Below, one piece after another: positions 1-6,750 of a stretch of DNA of 14,895 nucleotides; position 1 is the stretch's first letter, and every line of letters begins with the position of its first letter. The position numbers were made by a program, and so were the translations under genes. The stretch spans positions 1-14,895 of the forward strand of contig CAMLOC010000019.1 of assembly GCA_946481465.1 (NCBI GenBank), written 5' to 3'. Under the pieces are notes generated by a model, which saw only the letters and a list, made by a program, of their open reading frames with translations, had not been told where the DNA came from and made no database searches. Source of the DNA: an uncultured Shinella sp. Lineage in GTDB: Bacteria; Pseudomonadota; Alphaproteobacteria; Rhizobiales; Rhizobiaceae.

Positions 1-226
1 CCAGGGCTACATCATCGACAGCTTCATGGTCGTGGTCTTCGGTGGTGTCGGCAATCTGTGGGGCACGCTCGTCGGTGCCTTCACGCTCGGCATCCTCAAC
101 AAGTTCCTCGAACCCTATGCCGGCGCGGTGCTCGGGAAGATCCTCGTGCTCGTGCTCATCATCCTTTTCATCCAGAAGCGGCCGCGCGGGCTCTTCGCAC
201 TCAAGGGCAGGGCGGTGGAAGCATGA
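1..226 (+). CDS. urtB: Urea ABC transporter permease UrtB, C-terminal part only
   Basis: The reading frame is open from base 2, so the gene starts upstream of the window and only about the last 74 residues are seen. They include the segment VVVFGGVGNLWGT, a late transmembrane stretch (KILVLVLIILFI) and the basic tail QKRPRGLFALKGR, all typical of the C-terminus of LivH/UrtB-type inner-membrane permeases of the branched-chain amino acid/urea ABC class. UrtB pairs with UrtC to form the membrane channel for high-affinity urea uptake. The TGA stop overlaps the urtC start codon (ATGA), which points to translational coupling. The urea assignment rests mainly on the downstream urtCDE genes. A general LIV-type permease is the only real alternative. 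Confidence 0.85.
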   Translation, partial: QGYIIDSFMVVVFGGVGNLWGTLVGAFTLGILNKFLEPYAGAVLGKILVLVLIILFIQKRPRGLFALKGRAVEA

Positions 227-1389
227 TCACCTCGTTTCTCGCAAAGGCCCTCGGGCGCAACATCGTCGTCGCCGTCGCGATCCTTCTGGCGCTCGCCGCG
301 CTGATCCCCGCGCTGAACCTGCTCACGGCGCCGGACCATCCGCTGCATGTGCCGACCTATATCGTCTCGCTGTTCGGCAAGTACCTCACCTATGCGGTAC
401 TGGCGCTGGCGCTGGATCTCGTCTGGGGCTTCTGCGGCATCCTCTCGCTCGGCCATGCCGCCTTCTTCGCGCTCGGCGGCTATGCCATGGGCATGTATCT
501 GATGCGCCAGATCGGCGCGCGCGGTTCCTATGGCAATCCGCTGTTGCCGGACTTCATGGTCTTCCTCAACTGGAAGGAGCTGCCCTGGTTCTGGTACGGC
601 TTCGACATGTTCTGGTTCGCCGCGCTGATGGCGGTGCTGGTGCCGGGGCTACTCGCCTTCGTCTTCGGCTGGTTCGCCTTCCGCTCGCGCGTCAACGGCG
701 TCTATCTCTCGATCATCACCCAGGCGATGACGTTCGCGCTCCTGCTCGCCTTCTTCCGCAACGACATGGGCTTCGGTGGCAATAACGGCCTCACCGACTT
801 CAAGGACATCCTCGGCTTCAACATCCAGTCGCAGGGCACGCGCTCCGCTCTCTTCGCCGCCTCGGCCATCGCCCTTGCCCTCTCGCTCATCATCACCTCC
901 GGCATCGTCCGCTCGAAATACGGCAAGATCCTCGTCGGCGTGCGCGATGCGGAAAGCCGCACGCGCTTCCTCGGCTACCGGGTCGAGCATGTGAAGCTCT
1001 TCGCCTTCACCGTCTCGGCCATGATGGCGGGCGTGGCGGGCGCGCTCTACGTGCCGCAGGTCGGCATCATCAATCCCGGCGAATTCGAGCCGGCCAATTC
1101 CATCGAGGTCGTCATCTGGACGGCCGTCGGCGGGCGCGCGACGCTGATCGGGCCGATCATCGGTGCGATCGTCGTCAACGGGGGAAAGAGCATCTTCACC
1201 GCCGCCTTCCCGGAATTCTGGCTCTTCGCGCTCGGCGGGCTCTTCATCCTCGTCACACTCTTCCTGCCCAAGGGCATCGTCGGCACGCTCCAGCAGGCGC
1301 TTGCCCGGCGCGAGGAATACCGCAAGGCCAAGACCGCCGAGGCGGCGAAACGCTTCGCAAGCGCGGCAGAACCTCAGGCGGCGGAGTAA
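223..1389 (+). CDS. urtC: Urea ABC transporter permease UrtC
   Basis: A 388-residue LivM-type inner-membrane permease, the second membrane subunit of the urea importer. After a first hydrophobic segment (about residues 13-33) comes the family stretch LVWGFCGILSLGHAAFFALGGYAMG (about 67-90), then further membrane segments near 130-153, GVYLSIITQAMTFALLLAFF (159-178) and the loop GGNNGLTDFK. The length fits UrtC, which is longer than ordinary LivM proteins because of an insertion after the GHAAFF region; here that insertion holds the Trp-rich part around residues 115-131. The ATG at 223 was chosen because it overlaps the urtB stop and begins the hydrophobic N-terminus. The open frame reaches further upstream, but that part is an out-of-frame shadow of urtB. 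The gene lies between urtB and urtD in the usual urtABCDE order. Confidence 0.9.
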   Translation: MITSFLAKALGRNIVVAVAILLALAALIPALNLLTAPDHPLHVPTYIVSLFGKYLTYAVLALALDLVWGFCGILSLGHAAFFALGGYAMGMYLMRQIGARGSYGNPLLPDFMVFLNWKELPWFWYGFDMFWFAALMAVLVPGLLAFVFGWFAFRSRVNGVYLSIITQAMTFALLLAFFRNDMGFGGNNGLTDFKDILGFNIQSQGTRSALFAASAIALALSLIITSGIVRSKYGKILVGVRDAESRTRFLGYRVEHVKLFAFTVSAMMAGVAGALYVPQVGIINPGEFEPANSIEVVIWTAVGGRATLIGPIIGAIVVNGGKSIFTAAFPEFWLFALGGLFILVTLFLPKGIVGTLQQALARREEYRKAKTAEAAKRFASAAEPQAAE

Positions 1390-1394
1390 CCGGC

Positions 1395-2159
1395 ATGAAC
1401 ACGCTCGTACAGAATGCAAAGCCCAGCAGCATCCTCTATCTCGACGGCGTCTCCGTCTCCTTCGATGGTTTCAAGGCGCTGAACGCGCTGTCCTTCGTCA
1501 TCGAGCCCGGCGAGCTGCGCGCCATCATCGGCCCGAACGGTGCCGGCAAGACGACGATGATGGATATCATCACGGGCAAGACGCGGCCGGACTCGGGAGA
1601 GGTCTTCTTCAAAGGCACGATCGACCTCACCCAGAAGGACGAGGCGGAGATCGCCCAGCTCGGCATCGGCCGTAAATTCCAGAAGCCGACGGTGTTCGAG
1701 AGCCACACCGTCTGGGACAATCTGGAGCTCGCGCTGAACCGCAAGCGCGGCGTCTTCTCGACCTTGTTCTATCGCCTCACAGCCGAGGACAAGGCGCGTA
1801 TCGAGGAAATCCTCTCGACCGTGCGCCTCACGAACCGAAAGGACGATTACGCCGCCAATCTCAGCCACGGCCAGAAGCAATGGCTGGAGATCGGCATGCT
1901 GCTGGCGCAGGAGCCGGAACTCTTGCTGGTCGACGAACCCGTCGCCGGCATGACGGATGCGGAGACGGCGGAAACGGCGATCCTTCTGAAGGAGATCGCG
2001 AAGACCCGCTCCGTCGTCGTCGTCGAACACGACATGGGTTTCATCCGCGATCTCGGCGTGAAGGTGACATGCCTTGCCGAAGGTTCGGTCCTGGCGGAGG
2101 GCTCGATCGATTTCGTCAGCGCCGACCAGAAGGTCATCGAAAACTATCTGGGGAGGTGA
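1395..2159 (+). CDS. urtD: Urea ABC transporter ATP-binding protein UrtD
   Basis: A 254-residue cytoplasmic ABC ATPase of the LivG type, one of the two nucleotide-binding subunits that power urea import. Visible motifs in order: Walker A GPNGAGKT (46-53), Q-loop around Q96 (RKFQKPTVFE), signature LSHGQ (156-160) followed by KQWLEIGMLL, Walker B LLLVDEPVAGM (D180, E181) and switch histidine H212 in EHDM. The segment GIGRKFQKPTVFESHTVWDNLELAL and the LSHGQKQWLEI signature are characteristic of UrtD rather than LivG. The ATG lies 5 bases after the urtC stop, with GGAG in the end of urtC as ribosome binding site, so it is co-transcribed. The short N-terminal extension before LYLDGVSVSFDG is normal for this family. 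Confidence 0.93.
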   Translation: MNTLVQNAKPSSILYLDGVSVSFDGFKALNALSFVIEPGELRAIIGPNGAGKTTMMDIITGKTRPDSGEVFFKGTIDLTQKDEAEIAQLGIGRKFQKPTVFESHTVWDNLELALNRKRGVFSTLFYRLTAEDKARIEEILSTVRLTNRKDDYAANLSHGQKQWLEIGMLLAQEPELLLVDEPVAGMTDAETAETAILLKEIAKTRSVVVVEHDMGFIRDLGVKVTCLAEGSVLAEGSIDFVSADQKVIENYLGR

Positions 2160-2163
2160 GGCC

Positions 2164-2859
2164 ATGCTGACCGTCGAAAACGCCAGCCTCCACTACGGCG
2201 CCGCTCAGGCTCTGCGTGGTATTTCGCTCAAGGCAGAAATGGGCAGGATCACCTGCGTGCTCGGCAGAAACGGCGTGGGCAAGTCGAGCCTGCTCCGCGC
2301 CATCACCGGCCAACACCCGCTATCGTCGGGCACCGTCGCCTTCAACGATGTGAAACTTGACGGCATGGCGCCCTATGGTCGCGCCAAGCAGGGCATCGGC
2401 TATGTGCCGCAGGGGCGGGAAATCTTTCCGCTTTTGACGGTGAAGGAGAATCTCGAATCCGGCTACGCGCCGCTGAAGCGCTCCGAGCGGTTCATTCCGA
2501 ACGAGATCTTCAGCCTCTTTCCCGTGCTGGACACCATGCTCGGCCGGCGCGGCGGCGATCTCTCGGGCGGCCAGCAGCAGCAGCTCGCGATCGGACGGGC
2601 GCTCGTCACGCGGCCGAGGATCCTCGTCCTGGACGAGCCGACGGAGGGAATCCAGCCGTCGATCATCAAGGATATCGGCCGGGCGATCCGACATCTGCGC
2701 GACACCACCGGCATGGCCATCCTGCTCGTCGAACAATATCTCGACTTCTGCCGGGAGCTCGCCGATCACGTCTACATCATGGATCGCGGGGAAATCGTGC
2801 ATGAAGGGCCGGCCGAAACGCTCGACACCAGCGAGGCGCGCCGGCACCTGACGGTTTGA
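2164..2859 (+). CDS. urtE: Urea ABC transporter ATP-binding protein UrtE
   Basis: A 231-residue LivF-type ABC ATPase, partner of UrtD in the urea importer. Motifs: Walker A GRNGVGKS (34-41), Q-loop Q83 (GYVPQGREIFPLLTV), signature LSGGQ (133-137) within GGQQQQLAIGRAL, and Walker B ILVLDEPTEGIQP (D157, E158). At the switch position it has VEQY, with Gln instead of His; LivF and UrtE proteins commonly show this. TEGIQPS is a typical UrtE string. The start at 2164 is preceded by a near-perfect Shine-Dalgarno GGGAGGTGA (2151-2159) that spans the urtD stop, so an upstream in-frame start inside urtD is not needed. It is the last gene of the urt unit; no urease or accessory gene follows within the window. 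Confidence 0.93.
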   Translation: MLTVENASLHYGAAQALRGISLKAEMGRITCVLGRNGVGKSSLLRAITGQHPLSSGTVAFNDVKLDGMAPYGRAKQGIGYVPQGREIFPLLTVKENLESGYAPLKRSERFIPNEIFSLFPVLDTMLGRRGGDLSGGQQQQLAIGRALVTRPRILVLDEPTEGIQPSIIKDIGRAIRHLRDTTGMAILLVEQYLDFCRELADHVYIMDRGEIVHEGPAETLDTSEARRHLTV

Positions 2860-2879
2860 CATTGCCGAAAGTCAATGTC
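2858..2879 (+). repeat. Short inverted repeat at the urtE stop codon
   Basis: GACATTG (2858-2864) and CAATGTC (2873-2879) form a perfect 7-bp stem with an 8-base loop, beginning inside the urtE stop codon. No run of T follows, so it is not a classic intrinsic terminator. It may protect the 3' end of the urt mRNA or be chance. Confidence 0.3.
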
Positions 2880-3104
2880 CGCACGATCATCGGCTGCCGA
2901 ATGTTCTGCCGCCATGCGCTTCATCGGCTCCGGTTGCGCCCAGCGGCGGATGCGCTGGCCGATATGCAGCGCCATGTGCTCTTTCGGCATGAAAGCACCT
3001 TGTCATCGCTGCGCCTCCTATGGTCCGACCCGAATGACCGCTCACCGCACGCAACAGTGTGTTAGGTGTTTCAGTGGACTGCCTGGAAGATAGCAGAACG
3101 ATTT

Positions 3105-3123
3105 CCCGCGTTTTGACCGCGGG
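3105..3123 (+). repeat. GC-rich inverted repeat, weak terminator-like
   Basis: CCCGCG (3105-3110) pairs with CGCGGG (3118-3123) around a 7-base loop TTTTGAC, followed by TTTG. The stem is only 6 bp and the T-run is short. It could end leaky transcription from the urt operon, but it lies about 245 bases after urtE. Confidence 0.25.
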
Positions 3124-3284
3124 TTTGTCGATATGTGCGACTGTGCTTTCGCCTGGTGCAAATCGGAGGAAACAGGCAGCCTCGGATGAACCTGCTGCGA
3201 TATGCCTATCTGGCGTTGACGTGGTCGCCCCAGTCCGATGATTTCTTCTCAGTGCTGCGAAGTGCAGCCACCCCCGGATAATTC

Positions 3285-3316
3285 GAAATGGCATCGCATC
3301 ATGCATGAAATGGACC
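3285..3316 (+). promoter_or_regulatory. Candidate operator: GAAATGG direct repeat upstream of the GMC gene
   Basis: GAAATGG occurs at 3285-3291 and again at 3307-3313, exactly 22 bp apart, close to two helical turns. The second copy continues as AAATGGACC (3308-3316), identical to a 9-mer in the divergent promoter region of the MocR-type regulator (6666-6674). MocR-family proteins are known to bind direct repeats, some of TGGAC type. It lies 78 bases before the GMC start. The match is short enough to arise by chance, so this is only a candidate. Confidence 0.3.
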
Positions 3317-3393
3317 GCGACACGGCGCATAACAGTACTTAGCTGATTGACCATGTACTTCGCTGGCAGCGGTATCAGGTTTGGTAGTGAAAA

Positions 3394-5025
3394 ATGGCAT
3401 CCGATCAGGTTTTTGACTTCATCATCATCGGCGCGGGTTCGGCCGGTTGCGTTCTCGCCAACCGGCTGAGCGCCGATCCCGCGATGCGGGTGCTGCTGCT
3501 CGAGGCGGGCGGTTCCGACTTCAATTTCTGGATCAGGATGCCGATCGGCTACGGCAAGACCTTCTACCATCCGGAACTCAACTGGCGTTACCAGACCGAA
3601 CCCGATGACGGCACCGGCGGGCGACCGGCCTATTGGCCGCGCGGCCGCGTCATCGGCGGCTCGAGCTCGATCAACGCCATGGTTTACGTGCGCGGACAGG
3701 CGGCCGACTTCGACGCGTGGGCGGCACTCGGCAATCCGGGCTGGTCGGCGGCGGACGTGCTTGCCGTCTACCGGCGGATGGAAGACAACCTTGCGGGCGC
3801 CGATGGAGGGCGCGGCACGGGCGGACCGCTGACAATCACCAACATGGCGGGTTCCGTCCATCCGCTTGCCAACGACTACCTGAAAGCGGCGGAGGCGGCC
3901 GGAATACCGTTCAATCCGGATTACAACGGGGAGACACAGGAAGGCGCCAGCATCTATCAGGTCACGACACGCAGGGGCCTGCGCTGCTCATCCGCCGACG
4001 CTTATCTCCACCCCGTGCGCCGGCGCGCCAATCTCGAAGTGCGGCCGCACGCCCATGTCACCCGTCTTGTCGTCGAGTCCGGACGCGTCACCGGCGTCGA
4101 ATACGTCACGAATGGCGTGAAAGCCACGGTACGGACCAGGCGCGAGGTCGTCCTGTCGGCCGGCGCCGTCAACTCTCCGCAGATCATGATGCTGTCCGGC
4201 ATCGGCGACGCAGGCAAGCTTTCCGCCCTCGGAATCCCGTCCGTGCTCCACGCGCCGATGGTCGGCCGCAATCTGCAGGACCATCTCGGTTTCGACTATA
4301 TCTATGAATCGACCCGCCCGACCCTGAACGACGTATTGCGCCCGTGGTGGGGACGGCTGGCTGTCGGCCTGCAATATGTGCTGACCCGCAAGGGCCCGCT
4401 GTCGCTCAGCGTCAACCAGGCCGGCGGCTTCGTCAGGAGCGGGCCCGGACGGACGCGTCCCAACATCCAGCTTTATTTCTCCCCCTTGAGCTATACGCGC
4501 GCGATCCCCGGCAAGCGGGCGCTGATGCGCACCGACCTCTTCTCCGGCTTCATGCTGGGAATATCGAATTGCCATCCCGCGAGCCGTGGCACGATCGAGC
4601 TCGGTTCCGCCGATCCTTTCGCGCCACCGGTGATCCGCCCCAACTACCTGTCGGACGAGAGCGACCTCGACGAGCTGGTGGGCGGCGCCCGCATCCTGCG
4701 CCGGATCGCGGCGACGGACCCGATCGCCAGCCTGATCAAGCGCGAGATCGTACCCGGTCCCGCCATCGACAGCGACGCGGATATCGCGGTGGACATCCGA
4801 GCCCGCAGCGGCTCGGTCTTCCACGCATGCGGCACCTGCTCGATGGGGCCGGATCCGAGCCGCTCGGTCGTCGATCCACGCCTGAAGGTGCACGGGATCG
4901 AGGGCCTGCGCGTGGTCGATGCCTCGATCTTTCCGCTGATCCCCTCCGGCAACATCAACGCGCCCTCGATCATGGTCGGCGAGCGGGGCGCGGATTTCAT
5001 TCTTGAGGACTGGCGCGCAGCCTGA
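3394..5025 (+). CDS. GMC-family FAD-dependent alcohol dehydrogenase (choline dehydrogenase-like)
   Basis: A 543-residue GMC oxidoreductase, a family that oxidises primary alcohols to aldehydes with FAD. The N-terminus has the FAD-binding fold FDFIIIGAGSAGCVLANRLS (GxGxxG at 13-18) with the acidic ribose ligand in LLLEAGG (E37). GMC signature 1 is GRVIGGSSSINAMVYVRG (84-101) and signature 2 is GAVNSPQIMMLSGIG (257-271). The C-terminal catalytic part shows SVFHACGTCSMG (H477, the likely base) and IPSGNINAP (N520/N522), so it has the His-Asn type of active site found in choline oxidase and BetA relatives. No signal peptide; probably cytoplasmic or membrane-peripheral. BetA-type substrates (choline and similar amino alcohols) are possible, but GMC specificity cannot be read from sequence. 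It stands alone, converging on the MocR-type gene, with no strong Shine-Dalgarno before the ATG. Confidence 0.9.
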   Translation: MASDQVFDFIIIGAGSAGCVLANRLSADPAMRVLLLEAGGSDFNFWIRMPIGYGKTFYHPELNWRYQTEPDDGTGGRPAYWPRGRVIGGSSSINAMVYVRGQAADFDAWAALGNPGWSAADVLAVYRRMEDNLAGADGGRGTGGPLTITNMAGSVHPLANDYLKAAEAAGIPFNPDYNGETQEGASIYQVTTRRGLRCSSADAYLHPVRRRANLEVRPHAHVTRLVVESGRVTGVEYVTNGVKATVRTRREVVLSAGAVNSPQIMMLSGIGDAGKLSALGIPSVLHAPMVGRNLQDHLGFDYIYESTRPTLNDVLRPWWGRLAVGLQYVLTRKGPLSLSVNQAGGFVRSGPGRTRPNIQLYFSPLSYTRAIPGKRALMRTDLFSGFMLGISNCHPASRGTIELGSADPFAPPVIRPNYLSDESDLDELVGGARILRRIAATDPIASLIKREIVPGPAIDSDADIAVDIRARSGSVFHACGTCSMGPDPSRSVVDPRLKVHGIEGLRVVDASIFPLIPSGNINAPSIMVGERGADFILEDWRAA

Positions 5026-5119
5026 CGGTATGCTGGCCACCGGATGGAATGAATTTGACATTTGAGTCCTGCCTGCGGCGCGTGCTCAACGCAAACGTCA
5101 ATTTCTGGAATTACACTGG

Positions 5120-6613
5120 CTATCGCCGTTTGCGCATGTTCCGCAGGATTTCAGCAAGATCCTCTACCGCCGCGACGGTCGCCCTCGAGGGAACCGCGCT
5201 GAAGCCGAGAATCACGCCTTTTTGCGCCGGCGCCAGCGAGAAGCGGCTGAGCGGCGACAGGATGATCCCTCGTTCCAGAGCACGGGCGGTGACTTCGTTC
5301 TCGTCGAGGTCGTCGGGCAGGAGGCCTATTGTCTGGAAGCCGGTCGTGGTGGGCTGAACCTCCAGAAACCCGTCGAGATATCTGGCGGCGGCATCGACGA
5401 GCGCGGCCTGTCGCTCGTTGTAGACGCGCCGCATTCGCCTGAGATGTGCGTTGAAATGGCCTTGCTCCATGAACGTCGCCATGATCGATTGCAGGCTGGA
5501 AGGCGCGCCCTGCATGGTGGCTCCGGCCACCCGGCGAAGCATCTTCGCGACTTCGGGCGGCGCGACGACATAGCCCAGTCGCAGGGCCGCGAACATGACC
5601 TTGGAAAAGGTGCCCACATAGATCACGCGGCCGGTGGTATCGACGCTTTTTAGCGTCGGGGCCGGATGGCCCGAATAGTAGAACTCACCGTCGTAATCGT
5701 CCTCTATCAACCATGCGCCGCAACGTCCCGCGGCATTCAGCAGTTCGAGACGGCGCCCGAGTGACATGGTCACGCCAAGCGGATGCTGGCGGGCGGGCGT
5801 CACGAAGGCCATCCGGAATTCCGGGCAAAGCCTCATTCCGGCGGCGACGTCGATGCCCTGGTCGTCCACAGGGATAGGCACCAGGCTCGCCCCGCTGGAC
5901 ACCAGACTGTTGCGGGCGCCGATCGGACCGGGATTTTCGAACCAGACCTTGTCGCCCGGATTGAGGAGCATCTGGCCGATCCTGTTGAAGGCGTCCTGCG
6001 CTCCATTGAAAACGAACACCTCGTCGGGATCGCAGACCACCCCGCGATTTGCCTTGAGATGGTTCGAGATCGCCCGGCGCAGTTCGTAAAGTCCTACCGG
6101 ATCGGGATAACCGAGCACCGCATGGCGTGATTGCCGCCAGTATTGCGCCGACAGCCGCGCCCAGAGCGCCATCGGAAACTCGTCACTGGCCGGCATTCCG
6201 GTGACGAAGGGGCGGGGCACCTGCGGATGGGAAAGACGCGGGAAATAATGCTCCGAGGCTTCGGTGCTAAGCCGCGCCAGACGCGGAGGGGCTGCATCGT
6301 TCGCCTCCGGCATCGCCGGATGCGGGGGCGGGCGCTCCGAGAGCAGGGTTTCGCTGACATAGGCGCCGGCACCCACCCTGGAATAGATCAGCTCCTCCGC
6401 CATCAACTGCTCGTAGACCGTCACCGCGGTTGTGCGTGAAACCCCCTGATCCTTCGCCAGCGTCCGGCTCGACGGCAGCCGCTCTCCGGGTGCCAGCCGG
6501 CCGGAAAGGATCAGTTCGCGCAGGCCACCGGCGAGCTGCGTGGTCAACGAACCCGGATCGTCCCTGTCGATCCGGATTGGCGGGATCAGAGCCCCGCCGG
6601 CATACTTCACCAT
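5120..6613 (-). CDS. MocR-family transcriptional regulator (GntR wHTH fused to aminotransferase-like domain)
   Basis: A 497-residue protein of the PdxR/MocR class. Residues about 12-85 form a GntR-type winged helix (QLAGGLRELILSGRLAPGERLPSSRTLA, then GVSRTTAVTVYEQLMAEELIYSRVGAGAYV). After a proline-rich linker (about 93-112), residues 140-495 resemble a fold-type I aminotransferase. PLP-binding features are kept: N-x-A region FNGAQDAF (202-209), Asp in LIEDDYDGEF (around D305/D306) and the Schiff-base lysine K338 in TFSKVMFAALRLGY. Such proteins sense an amino compound or PLP through this domain and usually control a divergent operon, often activating it while repressing themselves. The divergent enolase/ALDH/oxidase/ABC operon across a 137-base region is the obvious target. 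The ATG is preceded by a good GGGGAG site on the minus strand. The gene symbol is not assignable because the effector is unknown. Confidence 0.92.
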   Translation of the reverse strand: MVKYAGGALIPPIRIDRDDPGSLTTQLAGGLRELILSGRLAPGERLPSSRTLAKDQGVSRTTAVTVYEQLMAEELIYSRVGAGAYVSETLLSERPPPHPAMPEANDAAPPRLARLSTEASEHYFPRLSHPQVPRPFVTGMPASDEFPMALWARLSAQYWRQSRHAVLGYPDPVGLYELRRAISNHLKANRGVVCDPDEVFVFNGAQDAFNRIGQMLLNPGDKVWFENPGPIGARNSLVSSGASLVPIPVDDQGIDVAAGMRLCPEFRMAFVTPARQHPLGVTMSLGRRLELLNAAGRCGAWLIEDDYDGEFYYSGHPAPTLKSVDTTGRVIYVGTFSKVMFAALRLGYVVAPPEVAKMLRRVAGATMQGAPSSLQSIMATFMEQGHFNAHLRRMRRVYNERQAALVDAAARYLDGFLEVQPTTTGFQTIGLLPDDLDENEVTARALERGIILSPLSRFSLAPAQKGVILGFSAVPSRATVAAVEDLAEILRNMRKRR

Positions 6614-6750
6614 CCCCGCTCCCCAAGCGCTTTATCGGCTTTAATCTGGCATGAAAACTATTCCAAAATGGACCTTAGTCAAAGGCCAATTTCAGATCAG
6701 TATAGGGCCACTGCCAAGATGGCCAAGAAACCGGAACGGAGTGCCAAGTG
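6614..6750. promoter_or_regulatory. Divergent promoter region with TGG(A)CC-type repeats
   Basis: This 137-base AT-richer spacer must hold promoters for the regulator (-) and the catabolic operon (+). It contains CCAAAATGGACC (6663-6674) and the similar CCAAGATGG (6714-6722), 51 bp apart, plus two GGCCA boxes at 6684-6688 and 6706-6710, spaced 22 bp, that read TGGCC on the minus strand. Repeats of this kind are what a MocR-type regulator would be expected to bind; TauR is known to use TGGAC-containing direct repeats. For the + direction TATAGG (6701-6706) could be a -10, but no convincing -35 is present, which suits activator dependence. The + gene has GGAACGGAG (6733-6741) as ribosome binding site. 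Confidence 0.45.
6655..6682 (-). promoter_or_regulatory. Candidate sigma-70 promoter of the MocR-type gene
   Basis: On the minus strand TTGACT (6682-6677) is followed after 16 bases by TAGTTT (6660-6655), about 42 bases before the start codon at 6613. The AAATGGACC box (6666-6674) sits between the two hexamers, which would suit autorepression. The -10 match is only moderate. Confidence 0.35.

Larger units (their letters stand above)
2860..3393. other. 534-base gap between the urt operon and the GMC gene, no convincing gene
   Basis: By hand count the part from about 3061 to 3393 is near 50-55% GC, against about 65-68% in sampled neighbouring coding sequence. Short open frames exist on both strands: 2875-3093 and 2856-3065 forward, and 2990 down to 2772 reverse, which runs antisense into urtE. 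None has a recognisable motif or a good ribosome binding site. A 31-codon frame at 3186-3281 has GGAGG at 3165-3169, but 16 bases away, too far for normal initiation. The gap holds two weak inverted repeats, a direct repeat and presumably the promoter of the downstream GMC gene. TTGACC at 3347-3352 could be a -35 box, but only a poor -10 (GGTATC, 3371-3376) follows. The part before 3060 could be a decayed gene; I cannot identify it. Confidence 0.5.

Noticed and set aside
2772..2990. 72-codon minus-strand frame running into the end of urtE
   Set aside because: Only a weak AAGG before the ATG, overlap antisense with urtE, and no recognisable motif.
3186..3281. 31-codon frame (MNLLRYAYLALTW...) in the gap as a possible small or leader peptide
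   Set aside because: The GGAGG upstream is 16 bases away, too far for normal initiation, and nothing else supports translation. Conservation in relatives would be needed.
3374..3412. 9-bp direct repeat ATCAGGTTT (3374-3382 and 3404-3412) around the GMC start codon
   Set aside because: One copy lies within the coding sequence, the spacing of 30 bp has no clear meaning and there is no sign of insertion; likely chance.
2887..3861. 324-codon open frame on the minus strand across the gap and the start of the GMC gene
   Set aside because: No recognisable domain and an Arg/His/Ala-rich composition typical of antisense frames in GC-rich DNA; more than half lies antisense to the clear GMC FAD-binding region.
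5026..5119. Search for a bidirectional terminator between the converging GMC and MocR-type genes
   Set aside because: Only 4-5 bp stems such as CGGT/ACCG and TTGAC/GTCAA are present, with no T-run; nothing worth calling.
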